Shown: positions 31,241 to 40,510 of the stretch, piece after piece
How positions within the stretch are numbered: position 1 is the stretch's first letter
How the letters are laid out: every line of letters starts with the position of its first letter
Assembly: GCA_910584545.1 (NCBI GenBank)
Contig: CAJUBC010000013.1
Location: forward strand, 1 to 44,182
Reading direction: 5' to 3'
From: an uncultured Muribaculaceae bacterium
GTDB taxonomy: Bacteria > Bacteroidota > Bacteroidia > Bacteroidales > Muribaculaceae
Length of the DNA stretch: 44,182 nucleotides
Position numbers and translations under genes: made by a program
Notes under the pieces: generated by a model
What the model was told of the DNA's origin: nothing
The model's input: the letters and a program-made list of their open reading frames with translations, nothing else
The model's database searches: none

Positions 31241-31849
31241 ATGAAAAAAATTCTGATATTGATTCTTACAGTGGTGACGGCCCTCGGCGCGAACGCCAAG
31301 TTCCGCTGGGGTCCCACTGTGGGGACTAACTTCTCCAATCTATACTGGAACCAGCCGCTGCTACACTCCAGCACGCTTGCCGGAGTCAGTGGCGGCGTCA
31401 TGGGCGAGGTGATGATTCCAGGCATCGGTTTCGGAGTGGACATGGCCCTGAAGTATACATTCAAGGGCGCGAAGACACAGTTCGGCAAGTACGACGTATG
31501 GAGTTCCGACGGCTTCGGCACCGAGTCCCTCCGCTTCCATACTATCCAGATTCCTGTTAATCTTCGATTCAAGTGGACCCGCATGAACGGTTTCGAGCAT
31601 TATCTGGCCCCGATCGTGTTTGCCGGACCCTCTTTCAACTTCTATGCCGCGCACACCGACTGCGAGGCCGTGGAAATTCCCGCAGCGTCTGTCGGGATCC
31701 AGTGCGGTGTCGGAGCCGAGATATTCGAGCGCTATCAGCTCACGGCCGGATTCCTTTGGGATCTGTCGCATGACATACGCACCGTAAAACTCGATGACAA
31801 CGCTGCGAGAATGCGTGGTTGGTTCATCGACTTCACTGTGCTTTTCTAA
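31241..31849 (+). CDS. Second small outer-membrane beta-barrel protein
   Basis: A 202-residue paralogue of the preceding gene. Signal peptide MKKILILILTVVTALGANA, then FRWGPTVGTNFSNLYW, GVSGGVMGEVMIPGIGFGVDMALKYTF, and HTIQIPVNLRFKW, ending in Phe (FIDFTVLF). The shared GVMGE...PGxGxGVDxxLxYT block in both proteins shows tandem duplication followed by divergence. Cotranscribed with the first copy, and probably with the next two genes (21-nt gap, then overlap). Confidence 0.88.
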   Translation: MKKILILILTVVTALGANAKFRWGPTVGTNFSNLYWNQPLLHSSTLAGVSGGVMGEVMIPGIGFGVDMALKYTFKGAKTQFGKYDVWSSDGFGTESLRFHTIQIPVNLRFKWTRMNGFEHYLAPIVFAGPSFNFYAAHTDCEAVEIPAASVGIQCGVGAEIFERYQLTAGFLWDLSHDIRTVKLDDNAARMRGWFIDFTVLF

Positions 31850-31870
31850 AAATTGATCAGGTAAATCTAA

Positions 31871-32212
31871 ATGGAAGATACAAACAAGCAACCGGAGACT
31901 GACGAGATGAGAATCGTGTCGCGGGCAGTAGAGCTGCTCAAGACCGTCTATGACCCCGAGATTCCCGTGAATGTCTATGACCTCGGCCTTATCTACAGGA
32001 TAGAATATACAGAGGAGGACAAGACGCTTCACGTGGACATGACGCTGACGGCGCCTTCCTGTCCGGCGGCCGACTTCATCGTGGAGGACATCCGTCAGAA
32101 ACTGGTCAGCATTCCCGGTCCGGAGAAAGTGGACCTGCGTCTCGTCTTCGAGCCTGAATGGAATCAAGACATGATGACCGAGGAAGCAAAACTTGAACTC
32201 GGATTCCTCTGA
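31871..32212 (+). CDS. DUF59 / MIP18-type Fe-S assembly factor (SufT-like)
   Basis: A 113-residue cytoplasmic protein with the DUF59 signature DPEIPVNVYDLGLIY (28-42) and TAPSCPAAD with the reactive Cys64. Relatives (SufT, PaaD, CIAO2) help mature or repair Fe-S clusters. Other suf genes are not in the window. Its stop overlaps the next ATG by one base (TGATG). Confidence 0.93.
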   Translation: MEDTNKQPETDEMRIVSRAVELLKTVYDPEIPVNVYDLGLIYRIEYTEEDKTLHVDMTLTAPSCPAADFIVEDIRQKLVSIPGPEKVDLRLVFEPEWNQDMMTEEAKLELGFL

Positions 32213-32949
32213 TGAAGGCATATTTTCTCAGCGACCTTCATCTCGGAGCACCATATTTCCCCGACTCGCGACAGGCGGAGCGGAGAGTGGTCGATTTTCT
32301 CGATTCTATCAAGGATGACGCCCATACTATCTACCTTCTGGGCGACATCCTTGACTATTGGTATGAGTACCGTTATGTCGTTCCCCGGGGATTCGTGAGG
32401 TTCTTCGGTAAACTCGCCGAACTCGCCGACAGCGGTGTACGCATTGTGTGGTTCATCGGCAACCATGACATCTGGATATTCGATTATCTTCCTTCGGAAC
32501 TCGGCATAGAGGTTGTGGACGGTTCTCTGGTGGAGGAGATCGACGGACATTGGTTCTTCATGACTCACGGAGATGGAATAGGGCGGCTCAAACCCTCTTT
32601 CAAGGTGCTCCGCAAGCTTTTCCGGAGCAAATGGTGCCAGAAGGCCTTCGCAGCCATCCATCCCCGCTGGACCGTGCCATTCGCCTACAACTGGAGCCGA
32701 CATTCACGCAAGATCGAGGGACCGTCGGATGCAGATGCACGGCGCATGATGGAGAATATCACTGCTTTCAGCCGCGAATACCTTGAGAAACATCCGGAGA
32801 TAAACTTCTTCGTATATGGTCATCTTCATCTTCTCGAAGATATCAATCTCACCCCCACATGCAGGATGATAGTCCTCGGGGAATGGATTGCGACCATGAG
32901 CTATGGGGTCTGGGACGGAAAGGAATTCCGACTCGAGAAGTATCAATAG
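32212..32949 (+). CDS. lpxH: UDP-2,3-diacylglucosamine diphosphatase
   Basis: A 245-residue calcineurin-like phosphoesterase that cleaves UDP-2,3-diacylglucosamine to lipid X in lipid A synthesis. The metal-binding motifs are all present: SDLHLG (Asp8, His10), GDILDYW (Asp45), GNHD (Asn84, His85), THGD and GHLH. Basic segments such as RSKWCQKAF suggest peripheral membrane contact. The assignment to LpxH over a general phosphoesterase rests on overall pattern and length; Bacteroidota use this type. It is translationally coupled to the DUF59 gene. Confidence 0.88.
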   Translation: MKAYFLSDLHLGAPYFPDSRQAERRVVDFLDSIKDDAHTIYLLGDILDYWYEYRYVVPRGFVRFFGKLAELADSGVRIVWFIGNHDIWIFDYLPSELGIEVVDGSLVEEIDGHWFFMTHGDGIGRLKPSFKVLRKLFRSKWCQKAFAAIHPRWTVPFAYNWSRHSRKIEGPSDADARRMMENITAFSREYLEKHPEINFFVYGHLHLLEDINLTPTCRMIVLGEWIATMSYGVWDGKEFRLEKYQ

Positions 32950-33086
32950 GTAATAACGGCCGGATTTTACCCGGATAGATTGCCTATACAGGCATAATGT
33001 TTGCCAAAATATCTGAAAAGTCGCGTTAATCGGCATTCTTGGCGTATTAATCGGGATATTATATCGGTCATTTCAAAAAAAATCAC

Positions 33087-33094
33087 TATATTTG
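33087..33094 (+). promoter_or_regulatory. -7 element upstream of the DUF4293 gene
   Basis: TATATTTG matches TAnnTTTG; predicted start near 33101 and leader of about 100 nt. No clear -33 TTTG. Upstream, 32950-33086 holds only a weak hairpin TGCCT/AGGCA (32981-32994) that might end the lpxH transcript. Confidence 0.55.
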
Positions 33095-33200
33095 CAGAGA
33101 ATTGGCGTAAGTTAGACTCATCGGCTGCGGTCGGTGGATCTAATCAGCGCATATGTTGCTTCGGTCAGATAATATAGTAACAATAGTAAGAATAAACAAT

Positions 33201-33671
33201 ATGGTCATACAGCGTTGGCAATCTGTTTTACTTCTCTTGACGGCTGCATTGATGGGCAGCTTCACTTTCCTATCGCTCGGACAAATCCAGATGCCGGAGG
33301 AGAGCCTCAATTTCACCACTCTCGGCTTCGAGATCGAGGGCATATCCACCGACGGAGCCCCGTCAGGTTACCGCGCCCATACTTGGATATTTTTCATAGT
33401 ATCACTGATGAGCGCCATTATCCCGTTCATCAACATATTCCTTTTCAAGAATCTGCGCCTCCAGAAGATGCTCTGTCTTGTGGAAGTGCTGTTTATACTT
33501 GCGACTGTCGGTGTCGGCTGTGTATACGGTTACGCCCAGTTCTCACCCTACTATGTGAGCTGGTCGTCGGTCATCATCATGCCTCTTCTCGCTTTCATCA
33601 GCGATGTTATGGCCTATAACCGCATCAACAGCGACATGAAGTTGCTATCTTCGGCAGACCGTCTGCGCTAA
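33201..33671 (+). CDS. DUF4293 family membrane protein
   Basis: A 156-residue inner-membrane protein with four helices, beginning MVIQRWQSVLLLLTAALMG, the usual DUF4293 opening (MIQRxQSVYLLL). The second half has two conserved-looking helices around IPFINIFLF and LFILATVGVGCVYGYAQF. The family is specific to Bacteroidota with unknown function. The start at 33201 is chosen because of this N-terminus; a Met 16 codons earlier is in frame but lacks family support. Confidence 0.9.
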   Translation: MVIQRWQSVLLLLTAALMGSFTFLSLGQIQMPEESLNFTTLGFEIEGISTDGAPSGYRAHTWIFFIVSLMSAIIPFINIFLFKNLRLQKMLCLVEVLFILATVGVGCVYGYAQFSPYYVSWSSVIIMPLLAFISDVMAYNRINSDMKLLSSADRLR

Positions 33672-33745
33672 GACGCTTGCGGCTACCGAAACCATTCCAT
33701 TACTAACATTCACAACACACTCTCTTTAAGAGTCTAACCTTCATC

Positions 33746-35227
33746 ATGGCAAAAGAACTGAAATACTTCACGAAAAGATCGGAAAACTATTCCCAATGGT
33801 ATAACGAACTGGTTGCTAAGGCCGATCTGGCCGAGCAGAGCGCGGTGCGCGGATGTATGGTAATCAAGCCCTACGGATACGCCATCTGGGAAAAGATGCA
33901 GCGCCAGCTTGACGATATGTTCAAGGCAACCGGACATCAGAACGCATATTTCCCTCTGCTGATTCCCAAATCGTTCCTCAGCCGTGAAGCTGACCATGTG
34001 GAGGGCTTCGCCAAGGAATGCGCGGTCGTGACCCACTACCGTCTCAAGACCGATCCCGATGGAAACGGGGTAGTGGTAGATCCGGCAGCCCGTCTCGAAG
34101 AGGAACTCATAATCCGACCCACTTCGGAGACCATCATCTGGAATACATATAAGAACTGGATACATTCCTATCGCGACCTTCCTTTGCTCGTGAACCAATG
34201 GGCCAACGTGATGCGTTGGGAGATGCGCACAAGGATGTTCCTCCGTACTGCAGAGTTCCTCTGGCAGGAGGGTCATACCGCCCACGCCACCCGCGAGGAG
34301 GCCGAGCGGGAGGCACGCAGGATGCTTGAGGTTTACGCCGATTTCGCACAGAACTACATGGCGGTACCGATCATCAAGGGAGTGAAGACGGCATCGGAAA
34401 GATTCGCCGGTGCTATCGACACCTATACAATCGAGGCAATGATGCAGGACGGAAAGGCCCTGCAGTCGGGTACTTCTCACTTCCTCGGTCAGAATTTCGC
34501 AAAGGCGTTCGAAGTCACTTTCATGAATAAGGAGAACAAGCCGGAATATGTATGGGCCACGTCCTGGGGTGTATCCACCCGTCTGATGGGTGCCCTCATC
34601 ATGACCCACAGTGACGACAACGGTCTTGTGCTTCCTCCCCGTCTGGCACCTATTCAGGTTGTAATCGTGCCTATCTATAAAAATGAGGAGGGTCTCAAGG
34701 CCATTTCCGCCAAGGTTGAGCCGATTGTCGATGAACTCCGCCGCCGCGGCATCAGCGTGAAATACGACGATGCCGATAACAAGCGTCCCGGATTCAAATT
34801 CGCCGATTATGAGGTGAAGGGTGTACCCGTACGTCTCGCCATCGGCCAGCGTGATATCGAGGAAGGTACTGTAGAACTGATGCGCCGTGACACTCTCGAG
34901 AAGGAGACTCTTCCCATCGATGGCATCGTGGACCATATCTCAGCCGAACTCGACGATATCCAGCAGAAACTTTTCGACCGCGCTCTTGAATACCGCCAGC
35001 GCAAGACCGTCTCCGTAGATACCTATGAGGAGTTCAAGGAGAAGATTGAGGATGGAGTGTTCATCCTCGCGCACTGGGATGGAACTTCCGAAACCGAAGC
35101 GAAGATCAAGGAGGAGACCAAAGCTACCATCCGCTGCATACCGTTCGAAGGCGACACCACTCCAGGTGTCTGCATGGTGACCGGCAAGCCTTCGGCCCGC
35201 AGGGTGCTTTTCGCAAGAAGCTATTGA
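33746..35227 (+). CDS. proS: Prolyl-tRNA synthetase (archaeal/eukaryotic type)
   Basis: A 493-residue class II aminoacyl-tRNA synthetase charging tRNA-Pro. Class II motifs: GCMVIKPYGYAIWEKMQRQLD (36-56), IIRPTSETIIWNTYKNWI, and motif 2 region VMRWEMRTRMFLRTAEFLWQEGHTAHAT. The anticodon-binding domain follows at about 300-400 (APIQVVIVPIY...) and a C-terminal zinc-domain-like tail, here with few cysteines. It lacks the YbaK editing insertion of bacterial-type ProS, which marks it as the short type used by Bacteroidota. Confidence 0.96.
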   Translation: MAKELKYFTKRSENYSQWYNELVAKADLAEQSAVRGCMVIKPYGYAIWEKMQRQLDDMFKATGHQNAYFPLLIPKSFLSREADHVEGFAKECAVVTHYRLKTDPDGNGVVVDPAARLEEELIIRPTSETIIWNTYKNWIHSYRDLPLLVNQWANVMRWEMRTRMFLRTAEFLWQEGHTAHATREEAEREARRMLEVYADFAQNYMAVPIIKGVKTASERFAGAIDTYTIEAMMQDGKALQSGTSHFLGQNFAKAFEVTFMNKENKPEYVWATSWGVSTRLMGALIMTHSDDNGLVLPPRLAPIQVVIVPIYKNEEGLKAISAKVEPIVDELRRRGISVKYDDADNKRPGFKFADYEVKGVPVRLAIGQRDIEEGTVELMRRDTLEKETLPIDGIVDHISAELDDIQQKLFDRALEYRQRKTVSVDTYEEFKEKIEDGVFILAHWDGTSETEAKIKEETKATIRCIPFEGDTTPGVCMVTGKPSARRVLFARSY

Positions 35228-35313
35228 TTTGGAACGTGATTCCGGGAACTGACGGTTTCTGAACTGTTTGAACTGTTGAGGACCGGGACAATCAATTAAA
35301 TTCAGTATTCAAG

Positions 35314-37500
35314 ATGACTTCAGGTTTTAAATATATAGCGGCAGGTGCGATCGGTATCGTATCTATGGCGGTGGCTTCAGCCGCACCGCTCGACGTGGAG
35401 GATTATTGCACACCCTCCCAGACTTCCCCAAAGGGTGTGAAGGAGATGCGTCCGCTTGCCGATGGTGTCAGCTATGCCGCAGTTTCCGACGACGGCCGAC
35501 GCATCGATGTGTTCAGTTACAAGACCGGAAAGGCTATCTCCACTCTCTTCTCGCTTGATGCGGTCAAGGGTGACCTCAAGATAGATGACTTCGAGGGATA
35601 CGCACTCAGCGAGAACGAGAAGAAGATTCTGCTCTGGAACAATTCGGAACAGATTTACCGCCATTCTTTCACCGCAGAGTATTACGTATACGACATTTTC
35701 CGCTCCACACTGAAAAAGGTTTCGGAGAATGGGCCGCAGCGTAACGCCACTATCTCGCATGACGGACGGATGGTGGCTTATACCCGTGACAACAACATCT
35801 ACATTTCAAACCTCGATTACGGCACCGACAACGCCATTACCGCCGACGGCAAGCTCAACGCCATCATATACGGGTCGCCCGACTGGGCGTATGAAGAGGA
35901 GTTCGGAATGCAGAACTCGATGTGCTGGAGTGCAGATGACTCCGTACTCGCGTACATCCGCTTCGACGAGTCGAAGGTGCCGGTCTACACATTCGACCGC
36001 TATAAGAGCTACTGTGAGGAGAATCCCCTTTCGGACATCTATCCGGATGCGTATTCCTATAAGTATCCTCTTGCCGGATATCCCAACTCCACGGTGACAG
36101 TCCATGCATATCAGGTCGACAACCGCACCACTAAGAAAATGGATCTCCCGATTGGAGAGGGCTACGTCCCGATGCTGTCGTTCGACGGCGAGGGGAAGAA
36201 CCTGATGGCAATGCTTCTGAACCGAGACCAGAACCGTCTCGAACTCTATAAGGTGAATCCAGGCTCGACTGTGGCAAGCCTCGTTCTGACAGAAAAGTCA
36301 GACGCATGGCTCAGCCCCGAGGCATATAAGATGGTCCGTTATTCAAAAAACACGTTCGTAATAGGGAGCGAGCGTAGCGGATGGCGCCATCTTTACGAGT
36401 ATGATTACAGCGGCAATCTCAGGCGTACCATAACCTCCGGTGAATGGAACGTCACCGAATATTATGGGCGCGACGCGCGAACCGGCACAGATTACATCCA
36501 GACTACTTTGCGCGGAGCGATCAACCGTAACGTCGCATCTGTCGACAGCAAGGGACATGTCACACCGCTCAACAGTGTCGATGGAACGGAGGATGCATGG
36601 TTCAGCGGCAATTTCGATTATTACCTCCGTAAATACAGCAATGCGGTCACGCCTCCTGTATATACCATCTGCAACAACCGCGGCAAATCTCTCATCGAGA
36701 TTGAGAGCAACAGCGAGTATGCGGCCAAATACGCCTCGGCACCTAAGATGGAATTCATGACGGTGCCAAATGCAGAGGGCGAGGCGATGAACGCCTGCGT
36801 CATCAAGCCAGCGGGGTTCGATGCATCGAAGCGATATCCGTTGATGATGTATCAATACAACGGTCCAGACTCTCAGTTGGTCCTCAATACGTGGAAGATG
36901 GATGGCATATATTATGTCGCCTCGAAGGGATATGTGGTGGCGATGGTCGATGGCCGGGGAACCGGCAACAGGTCGCGTAAGTGGGCGAACGCCGTATATC
37001 GCAATCTCGGCCAGCTGGAGACGGCCGACCAGATAGCAGGAGCTCGCGAAATCGCAAAACTCCCGTATGTTGATGCCGACCGCATGTCTTGCTTCGGATG
37101 GAGCTACGGCGGCTATATGACCCTTATGGAACTTACAGCCAAGGATTGTCCCTTCAAGGCCGGAGTCTCGATGGCTCCCGTCACCGACTGGCACTTCTAC
37201 GACTCCATCTATACTGAGAGATATATGTCTACCCCGCAGACAAACCGCGCTGGATACGATTCCGCGTCGACTCTCGACAGGACCGGCAATCTCAATGCAC
37301 GACTGCTCATCATGTCGGGTACAAGCGACGACAATGTGCACTTCTACAATACCCTCAAGTTTACTTCCAAACTGAACTACGAGGGTAAGGTTTTCGACAT
37401 GATGGCTCTGGCAGGATTCGAGCACAGCCTCCGCATGTGCAACGCCCGTGCCCGCCTCTATACCAAGATTGTCGACTTCCTTGACACTAACGTGAAGTAA
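35314..37500 (+). CDS. Dipeptidyl peptidase IV-type S9 serine peptidase
   Basis: A 728-residue exported peptidase that should remove X-Pro or X-Ala dipeptides from peptide N-termini. Signal peptide to about residue 25 (ASAA). The beta-propeller domain (about 60-480) includes the DPP-IV substrate-site block DWAYEEEFG. The hydrolase domain has the nucleophile Ser597 in CFGWSYGGYMT, the Asp in MSGTSDDNVHF and the His in GFEHSLR. Periplasmic or surface. A 32-nt gap separates it from the next gene. Confidence 0.94.
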   Translation: MTSGFKYIAAGAIGIVSMAVASAAPLDVEDYCTPSQTSPKGVKEMRPLADGVSYAAVSDDGRRIDVFSYKTGKAISTLFSLDAVKGDLKIDDFEGYALSENEKKILLWNNSEQIYRHSFTAEYYVYDIFRSTLKKVSENGPQRNATISHDGRMVAYTRDNNIYISNLDYGTDNAITADGKLNAIIYGSPDWAYEEEFGMQNSMCWSADDSVLAYIRFDESKVPVYTFDRYKSYCEENPLSDIYPDAYSYKYPLAGYPNSTVTVHAYQVDNRTTKKMDLPIGEGYVPMLSFDGEGKNLMAMLLNRDQNRLELYKVNPGSTVASLVLTEKSDAWLSPEAYKMVRYSKNTFVIGSERSGWRHLYEYDYSGNLRRTITSGEWNVTEYYGRDARTGTDYIQTTLRGAINRNVASVDSKGHVTPLNSVDGTEDAWFSGNFDYYLRKYSNAVTPPVYTICNNRGKSLIEIESNSEYAAKYASAPKMEFMTVPNAEGEAMNACVIKPAGFDASKRYPLMMYQYNGPDSQLVLNTWKMDGIYYVASKGYVVAMVDGRGTGNRSRKWANAVYRNLGQLETADQIAGAREIAKLPYVDADRMSCFGWSYGGYMTLMELTAKDCPFKAGVSMAPVTDWHFYDSIYTERYMSTPQTNRAGYDSASTLDRTGNLNARLLIMSGTSDDNVHFYNTLKFTSKLNYEGKVFDMMALAGFEHSLRMCNARARLYTKIVDFLDTNVK

Positions 37501-37532
37501 AAATTAAGTAAATCGTGAAGTAAGGCACGCCG

Positions 37533-38903
37533 ATGAACGATTTTGAAAAAATAGACAGCTCAAGGTTCTTCGCTTTCTGGAAAAGCTTTTCAGTGGCGCT
37601 TCTTGTCATGATCATAACTCTGTTCCTGTCGATGGTCCTGCCGTTCTATTTCTCTCCGATCGTTTCGCTTCTCGGCGCCGCCTTCCTCTATACACAGCTC
37701 TACAACAACAAGCTCAGTAAATCGGCGGCATGCATGATATGCACCTACGCCATATTCCTCTGTCTTATCTCGTTCTCTTTCCTATCCATACTTCTAAATA
37801 TGCTATATATATGGGGACTCATCAATCTTCCGAAGGAATTCTCATTCTTCTCGGTTCCTTATATCCCCAGCCTTATCCTGAATCCTATCTGCTTCCTGAC
37901 CATATTTATCATCAAGCTGCGGAGCGGCCGTCTGTCGATATGCGTTGACTGCAGAATAGAGCACGGTCCTTCGATAGCAAGGGGAAAGGAAGGACAGATA
38001 CATTACTCCGAATCGCGTCTACAGCTCACCAACCTGCTGTGGCTGTTCGGAATCCTCACGGTCATCACATGGGGCTATTATCTGTTCTTCTATATGGATA
38101 TGAATATAAATGGCCGAGACAACTACATCTTCTTCTGGGTGAACATCATCGCCTTTATCATTGACGAGGTGTATTTTGCGTCGCGCTATTACAATATGTA
38201 CCTCGATATGAAGGAAAATGGAGAGGTCATATCCGAAGAGGAGCTCAGCGATATGACCACCAAGACATATCTCAGGTATTATGTAATCTGTGGCAACAGC
38301 GTATATGTCAATCCTAATGTGGCGGATCCGTATACACCCGATGCCAAAATTGTCGATACGCCTTTCGTCACCAAACGAAACGTGAACGGTATCACCTCGG
38401 CAGAGGTCAACGATATCATCCGTCGTATGCTTGGGATGCAGACAGGAACCCTCCGGTTCTTCTTCGGACGTAAGTCGCCAGACAATATGCACAACCGTCT
38501 GCTCCGCTATTTCTATTTCCTTCCCGGCAGTCCCTGTGAATATCATGAGATGCGTTTGGCAGGAAAATGGATGGACTTCTCCGAATTGATGGGATTGTAT
38601 AATACCAATCCCCAATCTATATCTCGTATTTTCCTTGCGGACATCTCGAGAATGACTACGATAGTGCTGACCCAAAAGATATTCAACGAGGAGGGTGTGC
38701 GCCGCGTCAAGACCAAGAACTATCATCCTACGTATGATCTCGTGGAGATTCAGAAAAAGGAATATGACTTTCAGGATGATAAATGGATCAGGATTTCGAT
38801 GTTCAATTCAGACACCAAAGCCTTTTTCGTCAGGAGATGGCTGCGTGGCCTGATGCGCAGGAAAAAGAAGAACGGCGAAGACAAATGGGTGCATCGTCAA
38901 TAG
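37533..38903 (+). CDS. Membrane protein of unknown function
   Basis: A 456-residue protein with no recognised family. The N-terminal half has roughly six hydrophobic helices (about 15-125 and 165-230), with a polar loop between that contains a Cys pair, SICVDCRIEHGPS. The C-terminal 225 residues are soluble and charged, with blocks such as YYVICGNSVYVNPN, GSPCEYHEMRLAGKWMDFSE and ISRMTTIVLTQKIF, ending in a strongly basic tail (RRWLRGLMRRKKK). No signal peptide. It overlaps miaA by 19 bases and is therefore likely expressed with it. Confidence 0.85.
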   Translation: MNDFEKIDSSRFFAFWKSFSVALLVMIITLFLSMVLPFYFSPIVSLLGAAFLYTQLYNNKLSKSAACMICTYAIFLCLISFSFLSILLNMLYIWGLINLPKEFSFFSVPYIPSLILNPICFLTIFIIKLRSGRLSICVDCRIEHGPSIARGKEGQIHYSESRLQLTNLLWLFGILTVITWGYYLFFYMDMNINGRDNYIFFWVNIIAFIIDEVYFASRYYNMYLDMKENGEVISEEELSDMTTKTYLRYYVICGNSVYVNPNVADPYTPDAKIVDTPFVTKRNVNGITSAEVNDIIRRMLGMQTGTLRFFFGRKSPDNMHNRLLRYFYFLPGSPCEYHEMRLAGKWMDFSELMGLYNTNPQSISRIFLADISRMTTIVLTQKIFNEEGVRRVKTKNYHPTYDLVEIQKKEYDFQDDKWIRISMFNSDTKAFFVRRWLRGLMRRKKKNGEDKWVHRQ

Positions 38904-39802
38904 CAGTTGTCGGCCCCACCGCCTCCGGGAAGACCCGCAGGGCAGTCGAGTTGGCCCGTGCGCTTGGTGGAGAGATCATTTCTGCCGATTCACGGCAGGT
39001 CTACCGTGGTATGTCGATAGGAACCGGCAAGGACCTTTGCGAGTACGGGGAGATACCATATCATCTGATAGATATAGTAGAAGCGGGGAAGAAGTATAAT
39101 CTCCATCGCTATTTACATGATTTCACTGCCGCATACTCCGATATTCTCGAACGTGGTCTTGTCCCTGTGATATGCGGTGGCACCGGCATGTATCTCGAAA
39201 ATGCTATACGCGGCATCAGGCTCCCGGAAGTGCCGGAGAATCAGGAACTGCGTAAGGAACTCGAAGGTAAAAGTCTTAAGGAACTGACCGAGATACTCGC
39301 CTCGATGAAAGCTCTCCATAACAATACAGATACCGACACGGTGAATAGAGCTGTCAGAGCCATCGAGATACAGAAATATTACGAGGATCATCCTGAAGAA
39401 TCGGAGCTTGCAAACGCAGATAATGCCAGGCCTCTTGATTGCGCCGTGATCGGGCTTGTCATACCTCGTGACGTACGCAGACGGAAAATCACGACTCGCC
39501 TGAAGACGAGGCTTGATGAAGGAATGGCTGATGAAATCCGGAGTCTGCTTGACCGGGGCATCCCGGCCGCCGACCTCATTTACTACGGACTGGAGTATAA
39601 ATATGTCACATTGTATGTAACCGGTGCTCTTACGTACGGGGAAATGTTCACCCGGCTTGAGACAGCGATCCATCAATTCGCAAAGCGACAGATGACCTGG
39701 TTCCGAGGCATGGAGCGGCGTGGAATCCACATAACCTGGCTTCCTTACGACATCCCGAATGAGGAACTGGTCGATACATGCCGCCAACTTTTGAAGGCAT
39801 GA
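38885..39802 (+). CDS. miaA: tRNA dimethylallyltransferase
   Basis: A 305-residue enzyme adding dimethylallyl to A37 of tRNAs that read UNN codons. P-loop GPTASGKT at 10-17; ISADSRQVYRGMSIGTGK follows, then HLIDIV, GGTGMYLENAIRG and the C-terminal QFAKRQMTWFRG. The start at 38885 (MGASSIAVVGPTASGK) gives the normal length; the Met 34 codons upstream lies inside the preceding gene. In Bacteroidota this domain set is complete and unremarkable. Confidence 0.96.
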   Translation: MGASSIAVVGPTASGKTRRAVELARALGGEIISADSRQVYRGMSIGTGKDLCEYGEIPYHLIDIVEAGKKYNLHRYLHDFTAAYSDILERGLVPVICGGTGMYLENAIRGIRLPEVPENQELRKELEGKSLKELTEILASMKALHNNTDTDTVNRAVRAIEIQKYYEDHPEESELANADNARPLDCAVIGLVIPRDVRRRKITTRLKTRLDEGMADEIRSLLDRGIPAADLIYYGLEYKYVTLYVTGALTYGEMFTRLETAIHQFAKRQMTWFRGMERRGIHITWLPYDIPNEELVDTCRQLLKA

Positions 39803-39839
39803 AAGTCTTGCCCACTTATTTCATCTTTATAGCAATCTC

Positions 39840-40391
39840 ATGGATATTGATAATCTATTGAAAGAAAAAATCGGTAAGACAGAGATACTTGAATTGGTCA
39901 CTTGGGCTACTGGTTCTGAGGACAGACTCAATCAGCTATGGAACCTCTGCCGTTCAGAAAACCGAAAAGCAAGCGTAAATGCTCTATGGGTTATCACCCA
40001 CCTGCCGGAAACCGATGGTGCATGGGTAGAGTCAAAACGCGATTCCATGATTGATATACTATTGGTAGAGAGCGATATCGCAAAAAAACGGATGCTGCTG
40101 CAGATTCTGAGGAAGCAGGTATATGAAGCGGGAAATATCCGCACCGACTTCCTTGACTACTGCCTGTCGAAAATCAATTCCGAATGCGAGCCATACGCAG
40201 TAAGGTGTTTCAGTCTATATGCTGCCTATAGGATGTGCAGCCGTTACCCAGAACTAATATCCGAACTCGAATCTCACCTTTCCCTGCTCGAATACCAGCC
40301 CCTTTCTCCCGGCCTGAAAAGCGCCCTCCGGCAAACCAAAACAAAAATCAAAAAACTTAAGAAACGCACTATTGTTTCCATATCATCGTGA
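39840..40391 (+). CDS. Hypothetical helical protein (HEAT-like)
   Basis: A 183-residue soluble protein of unknown function. It appears entirely helical, with repeated helix pairs (EILELVTWATGSEDRLNQL, ASVNALWVITHLP, IAKKRMLLQILRKQV, AVRCFSLYAAYRMC) resembling HEAT/ARM repeats, and a lysine-rich C-terminus. No signal peptide. It starts 37 nt after miaA, so cotranscription is likely. I do not recognise a named family. Confidence 0.75.
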   Translation: MDIDNLLKEKIGKTEILELVTWATGSEDRLNQLWNLCRSENRKASVNALWVITHLPETDGAWVESKRDSMIDILLVESDIAKKRMLLQILRKQVYEAGNIRTDFLDYCLSKINSECEPYAVRCFSLYAAYRMCSRYPELISELESHLSLLEYQPLSPGLKSALRQTKTKIKKLKKRTIVSISS

Positions 40392-40450
40392 TGCGGCATG
40401 GTCATATCATGATACTGCCGACTATGACTTCTGGTGCTGACAGTCACTCT

Positions 40451-40499
40451 TCAGTTATATTAGTTGAAATTTAGTTTAAACAACTACATATATAACTGA
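40451..40499. terminator. Hairpin between converging genes
   Basis: TCAGTTATATTAGTTG (40451-40466) pairs with CAACTA (40481-40486) and ATATAACTGA (40490-40499), a 16-bp stem with a 3-nt bulge and a 14-nt loop. It lies between the HEAT-like gene and the convergent CotH gene. AT-rich, but well placed as a bidirectional terminator. Confidence 0.6.
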
Positions 40500-40510
40500 G
40501 GCAGGACAGT

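Noticed and set aside
33734..34936. 400-codon open frame on the minus strand
   Set aside because: Antisense to proS; His-rich shadow frame produced by codon bias.
36343..37425. 360-codon open frame on the minus strand
   Set aside because: Antisense to the peptidase domain whose catalytic motifs are clear on the plus strand.
37491..37523. 10-bp direct repeat CGTGAAGTAA at 37491 and 37514
   Set aside because: Short, and includes the stop codon of the peptidase gene; probably a chance or slippage duplication with no apparent role.
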